Part shown: piece by piece, positions 1 to 7,160 of the stretch
Numbering within the stretch: position 1 is the first letter of the stretch
Layout: each line of letters opens with the position of its first letter
Assembly: GCA_016708725.1 (NCBI GenBank)
Contig: JADJFE010000003.1
Span: 124,001 to 188,000 of the forward strand
From: Candidatus Aalborgicola bjergmarkensis
Lineage (GTDB): Bacteria > Pseudomonadota > Gammaproteobacteria > Burkholderiales > Burkholderiaceae_C
DNA length: 64,000 bases
Direction of reading: 5' to 3'
The notes under the pieces: model-generated
Told to the model about the DNA's origin: nothing
Seen by the model: the letters and a program-made list of their open reading frames with translations, nothing else
The model's database searches: none
Position numbers and translations under genes: made by a program

Positions 1-49
1 GTAAAGCGTTGCCAACGAGCGGGTTTCGCGAAACACAAACAACGTGATG
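1..49. repeat. 49-bp direct repeat, left copy (RND-transporter tail fragment)
   Basis: These 49 bases are identical to 1182-1230. A diverged third copy lies near 16830-16878. In the third copy the sequence leads into what reads like the last residues of an RND efflux pump. The two identical copies bracket the NYN gene. The left copy diverges from the right one directly after its last base, so only the end of the block was duplicated here. Confidence 0.85.
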
Positions 50-194
50 GCACATCGTTCAGCGCGGCCACTCCTTTGCGCGACCCGGCAATGCTTTGAG
101 CGATTCAGACCCGCTGTCGGGTAGGGTCTATCGCAATCCCAGCACTGCGTATACAATTCTTCACACATACCCGCTGGCAGCGTGCTGTCAGCTC

Positions 195-233
195 AAAGGG
201 CCACATCTTCGGGTGCGGCCCTTTGCTTTTTTT
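195..233 (+). terminator. Rho-independent terminator-like hairpin in the NYN leader
   Basis: An 8-bp perfect stem (AAAGGGCC at 195-202 with GGCCCTTT at 217-224) encloses a smaller stem capped by a C(TTCG)G tetraloop. It is followed by GC and seven T residues (227-233). This is a textbook intrinsic terminator, but it ends only nine bases before the ATG of the NYN gene. A -10-like TATACAAT lies at about 143-150. The arrangement suggests a short terminated leader RNA or attenuation; that function is inferred. Confidence 0.75.
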
Positions 234-242
234 GGAAACAGC

Positions 243-1010
243 ATGTGCATCTGGGTCTATATCGACGGCTTCAACCTCTACTACGCCATCCGCGATTCCG
301 GCTGCAAATGGCTCAATATCAAAGCACTGACCGAGGCTGCAATGCCTGCGGGCATCATCGTCGAGAAACTCAAGTACTACACGGCGCGCGTTTCCGGAAT
401 CACCGACCCCGACCAGCCACGGCGCCAGCAAATCTATTACAACGCGCTGCGGACGCTGCCGGAGGTCGAACTTTTCTTCGGGCAATTCCTCGCCAAAGCA
501 GTGTGGCGCCCCGTGCTTAACTTGCCCGTTGGTGACCGTGCAATTCAGCATGGAAACGGACCGACGACACTACCGCCTGGAAGCTATCCAGTTGACCCAG
601 ATGCTGCCGTCAATGGTAATCAGCGTGAATCGCTGCCCGTCGGGAAATACGGCAAGGGTAACAAGGTCCGCCAGCCAGCGCTTGGTGCGGTCAAGGCGCT
701 GGTCCATGTCATGGAGGAGAAAGGCTCGGACGTCAATCTGGCCAGCCATCTCATCAACGACGGCTGGGCGGGCCGCTACGAAGCGGCCATAGTCATCTCG
801 AACGACACTGATCTGGTTGAGCCCATCCGTATCGTTGTGCAAGAACTCAAGAAACCGGTAACCCTGCTTTGCCCATCACCGTTCGGGGTTGCCAAGCCGC
901 TCGCGGCGGTGGCCAGCCATGTTCGGCACATTCACGCCGCGCACCTGAAGGCTTCCGTTTTCCCCGACACGCTGCCAGGGACTGGCATCACAAAACCGGC
1001 GAGCTGGTAG
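243..1010 (+). CDS. NYN/PIN-like domain protein (LabA/DUF88-type putative ribonuclease)
   Basis: This 255-residue protein starts at ATG 243 with GGAA seven bases upstream; the reading frame is open further 5' but that part has no family character. The NYN fold is supported by the N-terminal strand VYIDGFNLYY (Asp8, Asn11), by the central EEKGSDVNLASHLI (Asp163) and by VISNDTDLVEPI (Asp187-Asp190 region). These acidic residues are the metal ligands of PIN/NYN nucleases. Family members are thought to cleave RNA; the target is unknown. The gene stands alone, sits between two 49-bp direct repeats and has a terminator hairpin immediately in front of its ribosome-binding site, so transcription may be attenuated. 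The family assignment is firm; the biological role is not known. Confidence 0.85.
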   Translation: MCIWVYIDGFNLYYAIRDSGCKWLNIKALTEAAMPAGIIVEKLKYYTARVSGITDPDQPRRQQIYYNALRTLPEVELFFGQFLAKAVWRPVLNLPVGDRAIQHGNGPTTLPPGSYPVDPDAAVNGNQRESLPVGKYGKGNKVRQPALGAVKALVHVMEEKGSDVNLASHLINDGWAGRYEAAIVISNDTDLVEPIRIVVQELKKPVTLLCPSPFGVAKPLAAVASHVRHIHAAHLKASVFPDTLPGTGITKPASW

Positions 1011-1054
1011 TGCTCATCAAATTGGAGGCGTTACGCACTCTCGTATCTGGGCGA

Positions 1055-1080
1055 AACCGATTCGCCGCTGGTGCAGTAAG
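1055..1080 (+). pseudogene. Fragment: last codons of a PpiC-type peptidyl-prolyl isomerase
   Basis: The short stretch reads GETDSPLVQ then a stop. It matches the endings of the longer remnants at 16440-16702 (GGADSPLVQ) and 17641-17846 (TADTPLVQ). It is followed by the same spacer as the 16.7-kb copy. It is only a scar, recognisable by comparison within the window. Confidence 0.55.
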
Positions 1081-1111
1081 CACAATAGGCGAGACGCGGC
1101 CCAGCGGGACA

Positions 1112-1166
1112 TGCTACGCTTTTAGAAGCTGCTCCCGCACGTTCCATAAGGGGTGCAGGTTGATTT
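1112..1166. repeat. Comamonadaceae-type hairpin repeat (REP-like)
   Basis: The core AGCTGCTCCCGCACGTTCCA recurs, with variations, throughout the window in both orientations (for example 16756-16817, 18809-18862, 33629-33682). The flanking TGCTACGCTTTTAG and the trailing GGTTGATTTCGTGT are shared with the 16.76-kb copy, so this copy was duplicated as part of a longer block. Confidence 0.75.
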
Positions 1167-1181
1167 CGTGTGAATATCCAG

Positions 1182-1263
1182 GTAAAGCGTTGCCAACGAG
1201 CGGGTTTCGCGAAACACAAACAACGTGATGTCGGGCACGATGCGGACGCTGGTGGTGATTCCG
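1182..1263 (+). pseudogene. RND efflux transporter C-terminal fragment (scar) with right copy of the 49-bp repeat
   Basis: The first 49 bases are identical to 1-49. The following bases translate as VMSGTMRTLVVIPAM, a degenerate version of VVLSTVLTLVMIPAIYALVQ at 16871-16938. That longer string resembles the last membrane segment of HAE1/AcrB-type pumps. No other part of such a gene is present here. The RND identification rests on a short segment and is tentative. Confidence 0.5.
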
Positions 1264-1340
1264 GCCATGCTACTTGCTGAACTCCAGGATACTGCCCGAA
1301 GTGTGCAGCACTGGCAGCTTGGGTATAAATCTGGCTGAAC
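1264..1340 (+). repeat. Duplicated block: mqsA 3' tail plus TATAAATCTGGC segment
   Basis: The bases around 1270-1293 reproduce the end of mqsA (LAELQDTA) found at 17580-17607. They are followed by GTGCAGCACTGGCAGCTTGG and TATAAATCTGGCTGAAC. The second half recurs at 3245-3285 and 17610-17645. The block is joined directly to the RND fragment, so it marks a recombination junction. The TATAAAT could act as a -10 element, but I see no convincing -35. Confidence 0.7.
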
Positions 1341-1380
1341 CACCCGAAGTGTGGACCGGGTTACTGTTACTGCGTTATTG

Positions 1381-1566
1381 ATAGCTATTCCCGCACAGCC
1401 CTCGGGGGCTAGAGGCTGATTCGATGCTGATTTGATGCCTGATTTGTGGCCAAAAAGGTGCCACAGAGGCTTGTAAGAGGGTTTTGCATCGCAGTTTTTG
1501 CATTTGTAATATCACGGGTGATATGAGATTTAAGCTGAAATTCCAGCGAATCGCGTGACGAACTGG
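1381..1566 (-). repeat. Composite repeat, copy a (palindrome plus hairpin repeat)
   Basis: The hairpin repeat (ATAGCTATTCCCGC...GGGGGCTAGAGGCTGATT) is followed by a roughly 100-base linker. Then comes the perfect 16-bp palindrome ATATCACGGGTGATAT at 1509-1524, overlapping an ATG. Copies b (18590-18752), c (49551-49698) and d (50455-50602) have the same layout. In copy d the ATG next to the palindrome starts a PIN toxin gene, so this copy looks like a toxin promoter/operator without its gene. Confidence 0.8.
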
Positions 1567-1717
1567 CTGCATACCGGACGCACGCTCCCATGCTCACAGC
1601 CCCTCACCCCAGCCCCGGCTGGTGCGAGGAAGCCAAATCCAACGACCACATCACTGAATCGCACCCGATGCGTGATGCGTTAGGATCGGTCGATCCTCTT
1701 GAAGCGTGACAGTTTGT

Positions 1718-1755
1718 GCGACAAAATGGTGTCGTTCTTTGTCATTCTTTGTCGC
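1718..1755 (+). promoter_or_regulatory. Inverted-repeat operator candidate upstream of the fic gene
   Basis: GCGACAAA (1718-1725) and TTTGTCGC (1748-1755) form perfect 8-bp arms, with another TTTGTC between them. The element lies 45-80 bases before the Fic start codon. It is conserved in the duplicated copy near 18181-18218. Conservation and symmetry suggest a regulator binding site; the factor is unknown. Confidence 0.4.
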
Positions 1756-1800
1756 GCTTGAGCGCCATTGCCGGACATTTTTACCCTTCAAGGACAACCG

Positions 1801-3219
1801 ATGCCACGCACCACGTCAACCGAAGAGATGCTACAGATTGAGGCCATCGTGGCAGGCCTTGCCCATGGGGCGGGCATTGCCACCATTGAAGCCGAATTGG
1901 AGCGACTGCACGGACACAAGCCCAACCGTCGCACACTACAGCGCCGCTTGCACAAGCTCGTTGCGGAAAACCGCCTCACTACAGAAGGTGAGAGCATCGC
2001 CTTGGTCTACAAGCGGGTGCCTGGAGCCGTGGTTCAAACCACCACTGCAGCGGTCGCAACGGCTGTCGGGATTGCGGAAGCGGAGTTGTACGTGCCGATG
2101 TCTCCAGAGGGCGCCGCCATTCGTGATCAGGTCCGCCGTGCTTTGATGCACCGTCGTCCTGTGGGCTATCAGCGTGAATTCCTGCAGGCTTACCAGCCCG
2201 GCACCACATTCTATTTGCCGGAGTTGCTGCGACGTCAATTGCACGACATGGGATGCACCCCTGCGGGCGAGCGCCCGGCGGGCACCTATGCCCGCGAAAT
2301 ACTGGGGCGACTGCTGGTGGATCTGTCCTGGGCATCGTCCAGGCTGGAAGGTAACACCTATAGCCGACTCGACACCCGGAACCTGATTGAATTCGGTCAA
2401 ATCGCCCAGGGCAAAGATGCCATTGAAACCCAGATGATCCTGAACCACAAGGCGGCCATCGAAATGCTGGTCGAGGATGTAGACGAGGTGGGCTTTGATG
2501 CCTTTACGTTCAAGAACCTCCACGCTGTGCTGTCCCAGGACCTGATACGCGACCCGCAGGCCAGTGGGCGGCTGCGTCGCAGACCGGTCGAGGTTTCAGG
2601 TACGGTGTTTCACCCCCTGGCCTTGCCCCAAGTGATTGAGGATTGTTTTCAGCTTTTGCTGGATAAAGCCACAGCCATCCCGGACCCCTTCGAGCAGGCG
2701 TTTTTCTTGATGGTGCAACTGCCTTACCTGCAGCCGTTTGAAGATGTGAACAAACGGGTTTCGCGTATCGGTGCGAATATTCCGCTCATCAAACACAACC
2801 TGTGCCCCTTGTCGTTTATCGATGTTCCTGAGCGTGCTTACATTGAGGGTACGCTGGGTGTGTACGAGATCAACCAGGTTGGGCTGCTGCGAGATGTGTT
2901 TGTTTGGGCCTATGAGCGATCATGCCAGCGTTACCTGGCCATTACGCAAACCATGGTTGAGCCAGACCCCATGAAGATCAAGTACCGCGAGGCCTTGATT
3001 CAAGCGGTACAGGCCGTTGTCAAAGGGCAAAAGCACCCTGATCGAGATGTCATTGCGCAACTGTCCGTCGGGTACGCAGAAGAAGCCGATCACACTGCGT
3101 TTGCGAAGATGCTGATGACGGCTTTACAGCAGTTGCACGAAGGCAGCATCGCGCGGTATCGACTGCGCCGGTCCGAATACCTGGCGTGGCAACAGATGCA
3201 ACCGGATGTGAAAACCTGA
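1801..3219 (+). CDS. Fic/DOC family protein with atypical (His-less) core motif
   Basis: The start is ATG 1801, with AAGGA seven bases upstream; an upstream TTG in frame has no such site. The 472-residue protein has an N-terminal region resembling a winged-helix/repeat domain. The segment SWASSRLEGNTYS fits the Fic inhibitory motif (S/T)xxxE(G/N). The Fic core reads LQPFEDVNKRVSR. Canonical AMP-transferring Fic proteins have HPFxDGNGR, so the catalytic His is Gln here and the G-N-G is V-N-K. From memory, a large COG3177 subfamily shares this change, and it is doubtful that such proteins transfer AMP. The gene has no partner next to it. Its promoter and first ~56 codons are duplicated at 18181-18432. 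Confidence 0.85.
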   Translation: MPRTTSTEEMLQIEAIVAGLAHGAGIATIEAELERLHGHKPNRRTLQRRLHKLVAENRLTTEGESIALVYKRVPGAVVQTTTAAVATAVGIAEAELYVPMSPEGAAIRDQVRRALMHRRPVGYQREFLQAYQPGTTFYLPELLRRQLHDMGCTPAGERPAGTYAREILGRLLVDLSWASSRLEGNTYSRLDTRNLIEFGQIAQGKDAIETQMILNHKAAIEMLVEDVDEVGFDAFTFKNLHAVLSQDLIRDPQASGRLRRRPVEVSGTVFHPLALPQVIEDCFQLLLDKATAIPDPFEQAFFLMVQLPYLQPFEDVNKRVSRIGANIPLIKHNLCPLSFIDVPERAYIEGTLGVYEINQVGLLRDVFVWAYERSCQRYLAITQTMVEPDPMKIKYREALIQAVQAVVKGQKHPDRDVIAQLSVGYAEEADHTAFAKMLMTALQQLHEGSIARYRLRRSEYLAWQQMQPDVKT

Positions 3220-3242
3220 TACATCCGCACCACTGGCATAGC

Positions 3243-3325
3243 AGATGTGCAGCACTGGCGTCTTGGGTATAAATCTGGCTGAACCCCACGTGGAATGTGC
3301 GGGTACAGCTCACAAAAATATAGCT
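3243..3325 (+). repeat. TATAAATCTGGC segment plus hairpin repeat
   Basis: The bases from 3245 repeat the ATGTGCAGCACTGGC...TATAAATCTGGCTGAAC segment seen at 1300-1340 and 17610-17645. They run directly into a REP-like hairpin (CCCACGTGGAATGTGCGGGTACAGCT). The whole follows the fic stop codon. Apart from this, the 7-bp tandem repeat at 3519 and the synthase remnant that follows, I see no gene between 3220 and 3928. Confidence 0.65.
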
Positions 3326-3518
3326 TCACTGCTTGTGAGAAGTGGCACGTGACACGCATCCAGACTGGCTGTGTTGTCGATTTCATACAACATGGTATGG
3401 CCACCCGTTTCGTTGGAGATGATCGGAATTTCTCGAAAAATTTTCCTCTAGAATGGTTCGGCCCCACCATCGCCAATAGCCGAATCACCCGACCACACGA
3501 TGCGCAACATAGTAAAAT

Positions 3519-3552
3519 CCGCAGACCGCAGACCGCAGACCGCAGACCGCAA
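3519..3552 (+). repeat. Tandem repeat, 7-bp unit CCGCAGA, about 4.8 copies
   Basis: Four complete CCGCAGA units and a partial fifth are visible. No reading frame of interest crosses it except the remnant that follows. Copy number could vary by slippage. Confidence 0.85.
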
Positions 3553-3639
3553 GGTAGCTGGGTCGTCCGCAGCGCCAAAATCTCCCGGCGCGAAATCCTC
3601 CCCCCACCAGTTTTCCCAACTTCCCACTCTTGGGTTGGC

Positions 3640-3835
3640 GTTGCCTGGGCGCATTCTCCAGGCATTTCAACGCACATCTCGCCTGCCTCATGCTGTGACA
3701 AGCGTGGTTCACCGCATCGCCATCAACTTTGCGTCCCAAGACTATCTTTCCCTGACACGCCATCCTTCGGTAATTGCTGCCGCCAAAGATGCGCTCGACC
3801 GTTTTGGTCCCCATAGTGTGGCCGCCGGGAAGAAA
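3640..3835 (+). pseudogene. Remnant of an alpha-oxoamine synthase (AONS/BioF family) gene
   Basis: One frame reads INFASQDYLSLTRHPSVI then AAAKDALDRFGPHSVA, which matches the N-terminal substrate-entry region of pyridoxal-phosphate-dependent oxoamine synthases (NFxSxDYLxLxxHPxVxxAAxxAxxxYG). The homology stops after about 130 bases, at GKK, and the frame then closes. Its sequence differs from the AONS domain of the fusion protein at 9221, so it is a different paralogue rather than a duplicate. It is host-like in base composition and lies just before the A+T-rich block. Confidence 0.65.
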
Positions 3836-3928
3836 CTGGAATTCATTCAAAGACATTCCCCGCTTTGATGCCGGGCGTAAGAGTAGAAAAAACAATCACA
3901 TATTTCCTCATGAGTAGACGACAAGCGT

Positions 3929-5128
3929 ATGAATATTTTCAACAAAGAAGCATTGAAAAATTTATGGAAAAATATCAAATCGTGGTGTTTACGATCTTTT
4001 CAGTATTTAAAGGAGTGGCGTTGTAAAAAAGACAAGGCACCTACTCCGGGTGAAAAAGACACGGCATCTACTCCGAACGAAAAAGACAAGACATCTACTC
4101 CGAGCGAAAAAGATACGAATGACAAAAAATCCTGTTTTGAATTATTCATTTGCTCACTTTTCAATTTGTTTGGAATGGTATGCAATGCAGCAGCGTTAAT
4201 CGTAATTTTTGCTGTGGCAATCGCATTACTTTTTATATCAGGACATTATGAAGAAGAATATAAGTCTGAATTAAATCGCATCCAGAAGAATGCTGCTACT
4301 TTCAAGGAGAAATGGGAAGACAAAAAGGTTGATATTTTTCTACAATTTGGCGATCAATTTGCCAAAGATGAAGCCAAGAGACTCAGGGAATGCATTAAAA
4401 ATCCTGGTGCCGACGAAGCAAAAGGCATTCTTACAAAATACCAAGAAACGATCAACAGCATTGATGGTGCCCATGCCCTGCGCTCTCAAAAGCCAGAGGG
4501 AAAAAAGGCTTGTGACAAAACAGCAGCTCCGGTCAAGAAGGCATCAGCGCCAGCCAAGAAGGCATCAGTGCCAGTCTGCCCGACATTAGCGCCAGTCAGC
4601 ACGGCATCAGAGCCAGTAAACACGACATCATCGGGGGGGGGGGGGGCGGGGGGGGGGGGCAAAAAAAAACAAAGGGGGGGGGGGGGGGGGGGGGGGGGGA
4701 AGAGAAAAAAAACGGGGGGGGGGGGGGGATCAGAGCCAGCACACGACACGGACGGCACAGAGCCAGCCAACACGACATCAACTCGGTCAGGGGCGGCACA
4801 CGGCAGGGCTCGCGCCAGCCTGCACGTCATCAGCATCAGCCTGCACGGCATTGGCGCCAGTCAAGACGGCATCAAAATCGGTCAAGACGGTATCAGCGCC
4901 AGTTTGCGACATCAACGACGGTCAACACGGCATCAGCGCTGGTCAACACGGCACCAATGCCAGCACCTGCTGCTTCCAGTTCCAATACTAATGCGGGATA
5001 TTTCGATCATGTTTTCCAGCTTATTACACCAGAAGGAGTTAAAAAAGCGTTGTTCGATGAAACTGGCGGCTTACACACAGCGTACAAAATATTCACTACG
5101 TTTTTCAATCTGGTTCTTGTCAGTGTAG
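3929..5128 (+). CDS. Putative membrane protein, N-terminal half of a disrupted gene
   Basis: I do not recognise the family. The first ~65 residues hold three copies of a nine-residue repeat (like KDTASTPNE). A hydrophobic stretch at ~73-104 is probably one membrane segment. A charged, coiled-coil-like region follows, then heptad-like repeats (KKASAPA, KKASVPV, STASEPV). At 4633 the frame enters extraordinary G runs. After them it no longer reads as the AS-PV repeat, although the same DNA repeat continues in another frame up to ~4960. The real protein therefore probably continues into the reading frame at 4957-5982, and residues after ~235 here are unlikely to be genuine. Codon use is much more A+T-rich than in the genes to the left. 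Confidence 0.5.
   Translation: MNIFNKEALKNLWKNIKSWCLRSFQYLKEWRCKKDKAPTPGEKDTASTPNEKDKTSTPSEKDTNDKKSCFELFICSLFNLFGMVCNAAALIVIFAVAIALLFISGHYEEEYKSELNRIQKNAATFKEKWEDKKVDIFLQFGDQFAKDEAKRLRECIKNPGADEAKGILTKYQETINSIDGAHALRSQKPEGKKACDKTAAPVKKASAPAKKASVPVCPTLAPVSTASEPVNTTSSGGGGAGGGGKKKQRGGGGGGGGKRKKTGGGGGSEPAHDTDGTEPANTTSTRSGAAHGRARASLHVISISLHGIGASQDGIKIGQDGISASLRHQRRSTRHQRWSTRHQCQHLLLPVPILMRDISIMFSSLLHQKELKKRCSMKLAAYTQRTKYSLRFSIWFLSV
4633..4728 (+). repeat. Four long poly-G runs (14, 12, 26 and 15 G) in a coding repeat
   Basis: The runs lie at 4633-4646, 4648-4659, 4674-4699 and 4714-4728, separated by short A-rich pieces. They interrupt a 21-bp repeat that encodes an A-S-A-P-V-(K/N)-T-like heptad. 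Such runs are not expected in this genome. They may be an artefact, since two-colour sequencing reports no signal as G, or a hypervariable tract. Confidence 0.9.
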
Positions 5129-5982
5129 TTTGCATACTGCTTTACTACTTATTATCAAGAAGTCCCATCAAATCCATGCTGGAGAAGTTTTATGAGATTA
5201 TTCTTGAAATAATTAAGAAAAACGATGGCGCTACTGGCGCTGCCGCCAAGACAGCATCGGTTCTTGTGCTGGCCGCTGGAATTGTAGCGGTGCCTGCAAT
5301 AATTATTTACCTTTCATTTCAAATGAATGGCACTCCACCCAAAGCACCAGAAACAAATGGGCTGAAAGAATATATTGCAGAATTAAGAGAACTAAAAAAG
5401 GAGTTCGCCACCGAACTTGACATACGCACAAAGCAGAATGCAGCGGTGCTCAATGAATGGAAAACTCAGTTGAATGTTTTCCGTGTAATCATTTCAAACC
5501 CCGATTTGAAAAGTGCCGCTGCCGACATCAAGGATGCAGCAAAAAATCTTAATGAAACAGTAACAAAAATGAATACTTTGGGCGAGTCCATAAAAATTTC
5601 ATCTGCCAACATGATTGGCGGCATTGAAAAAGTTGGAAAAGAGCTATTAATACTTGGTAAAAGACAAGAGCAAGTCCTCAGTCATATTCAGGAATTGGAA
5701 AAAGATTTTATTTTACCGCTCAGTATCCAATCGGCTGAACATGCAGAAATTCTCAAACAGGCAGTTACCAGCGAGTACGAAATACCATCTAAATTTTGTT
5801 TGGACTTACTAAAAAATGGACCTTTAGGTTATAAAAATTTTCTTGACGAAAGAATCGCCCGTTTCAAAGGGCTTAATTCGGATCACAAAAATAAATTTTG
5901 CGATGCAGCCGTAGTTCTTTGCAGCGTTCAAAAAGGAGAGACACCTTTGCGCAAGTCATGTAACTATCAATCAATCCCATAA
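4957..5982 (+). CDS. Putative membrane/coiled-coil protein, C-terminal half of the disrupted gene
   Basis: This 341-residue frame is not recognised as a known family. It shows two membrane segments, ~43-65 (FNLVLVSVVCILLYYLL) and ~98-120 (LVLAAGIVAVPAIIIYLSFQ). A long amphipathic, coiled-coil-like region (~130-270) follows. Its start within a degenerate repeat is arbitrary, because the same heptad-repeat DNA runs upstream in other frames; I take it as the continuation of the frame at 3929. It ends 14 bases before the ketosynthase-like gene, on the same strand and with the same A+T-rich composition, so it may be the first gene of that operon. Confidence 0.55.
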   Translation: MPAPAASSSNTNAGYFDHVFQLITPEGVKKALFDETGGLHTAYKIFTTFFNLVLVSVVCILLYYLLSRSPIKSMLEKFYEIILEIIKKNDGATGAAAKTASVLVLAAGIVAVPAIIIYLSFQMNGTPPKAPETNGLKEYIAELRELKKEFATELDIRTKQNAAVLNEWKTQLNVFRVIISNPDLKSAAADIKDAAKNLNETVTKMNTLGESIKISSANMIGGIEKVGKELLILGKRQEQVLSHIQELEKDFILPLSIQSAEHAEILKQAVTSEYEIPSKFCLDLLKNGPLGYKNFLDERIARFKGLNSDHKNKFCDAAVVLCSVQKGETPLRKSCNYQSIP

Positions 5983-5996
5983 GCAAGAATCCCACC

Positions 5997-7160
5997 ATGT
6001 CAAACATACTAATTGCCAGCATCAAATCAATCATTCCGGGCTACGGCAATTCTTATGGGGAGTTGGTCAGCACGGAAGAGATTGCCAGACGTATTGCACA
6101 TCCAGATCCAAGCAAAGGAATTGATCCGAAAATAATTTACAAAATGACAGGTGTGAAGTCGGTGGCATTTACCGCAGATACCATTAACTTCTGCCGGGCC
6201 ATGTGGGACGAGAATTTGCCGCTATCTGAGATTTTTGCCGCCTGCCAAGCCACAGAAAACGAAGCACTATTTTCAATGCTAAAGGTTGCAATTTCCTTTA
6301 CGATAGAACAAGCAAGCCAAAAATATCAATATGAAGTAAGAAAACATCTGCTTGCTCATATTCACATTTTTACAACCAAATCACCTAAAGGTTTCGAAGT
6401 TTCAGAAAAGGGCACGCAGTTTGGATTAAGTTTCAAGTTCGATGCCCCAATATATCTTCAGCAAGGCTGCTCCGGGATTGTACCGGCATTGAAAATTGCC
6501 GAAACATTATTAGAAAGTGAATCAGATAAAAATGCCATGGTGTTGATCACGGCTGAGAATGACATGCTCACACATGCACATCAGCGATGCACCAAATATG
6601 CAACCATGGGGAATCTCAATCACTGGATGTGGCCCGCAATCTTTGGCGAAGGTGTTGGGGCAATTTTATGTGGAAAGAAAACGCAAGAAAAACGCAGTAA
6701 ATGCAATCCTCAGTGGCACATCGAAAACATGACGTTTAGCACATGTGAAAACGAATGGCGAGTCAACCATGAATTGGATATTAAAAATAAGACGGTAAAC
6801 ATACTGGTGCGGGCGCAGGAGGTCAAGAAGACATTTTTAAATAACATACTTCGACTCGTAAATACAGCCATCCAGGACTACGGTGACAAAGAAAATATAA
6901 AGACAATTTGCATTCATGAGTCCAATCCAAATATGGTCAGAAAAGTTATTAGAGAACTAGGATTGAACATAAACCAGGTTCCGCTATTTAGCGAGGATGT
7001 TGGAACCCTGGCGGGTGTTTCGGCATTTACGCTGCTTGACCATGCCATCAGCCAATGCGGATCAACAGTTACAGAAAAACCAATTACTCTGAGTGTGATT
7101 GGCGAGGCGGGGGGGCGTGTTACGGCCGGAAATATCTACCTGCAACAGTGGGAGCCTTGA
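5997..7160 (+). CDS. KAS III (FabH)-like 3-oxoacyl synthase
   Basis: This 387-residue thiolase-fold protein has the nucleophile Cys158 in LQQGCSGIVPALKIAE and His307 in CIHESNPNMVRKVI, the counterpart of the FabH HQAN motif. The third catalytic residue is unusual. The GNTS segment of FabH aligns with DVGTLAGVSAF (335-344), so the Asn appears to be replaced by Thr. The protein should condense, or transfer, an acyl group on CoA or an acyl carrier protein. It overlaps the next gene by one base (TGATG), so the two are translated together. With the HMG-CoA-synthase-like and enoyl-hydratase genes it resembles a beta-branching cassette, where a ketosynthase-like partner supplies acetyl-ACP. That comparison is inference. 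Confidence 0.85.
   Translation: MSNILIASIKSIIPGYGNSYGELVSTEEIARRIAHPDPSKGIDPKIIYKMTGVKSVAFTADTINFCRAMWDENLPLSEIFAACQATENEALFSMLKVAISFTIEQASQKYQYEVRKHLLAHIHIFTTKSPKGFEVSEKGTQFGLSFKFDAPIYLQQGCSGIVPALKIAETLLESESDKNAMVLITAENDMLTHAHQRCTKYATMGNLNHWMWPAIFGEGVGAILCGKKTQEKRSKCNPQWHIENMTFSTCENEWRVNHELDIKNKTVNILVRAQEVKKTFLNNILRLVNTAIQDYGDKENIKTICIHESNPNMVRKVIRELGLNINQVPLFSEDVGTLAGVSAFTLLDHAISQCGSTVTEKPITLSVIGEAGGRVTAGNIYLQQWEP

Noticed and set aside
3500..3868. A 122-residue gene
   Set aside because: The start lies in unrelated sequence with a 7-bp tandem repeat, and only ~45 residues have family character (AONS); it is a remnant.
4633..4728. A glycine-rich protein domain encoded by the poly-G runs
   Set aside because: The runs interrupt a repeat that continues in other frames, and their length is atypical for this genome. 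A sequencing artefact or frame-breaking tract is more likely than a functional Gly-rich domain.
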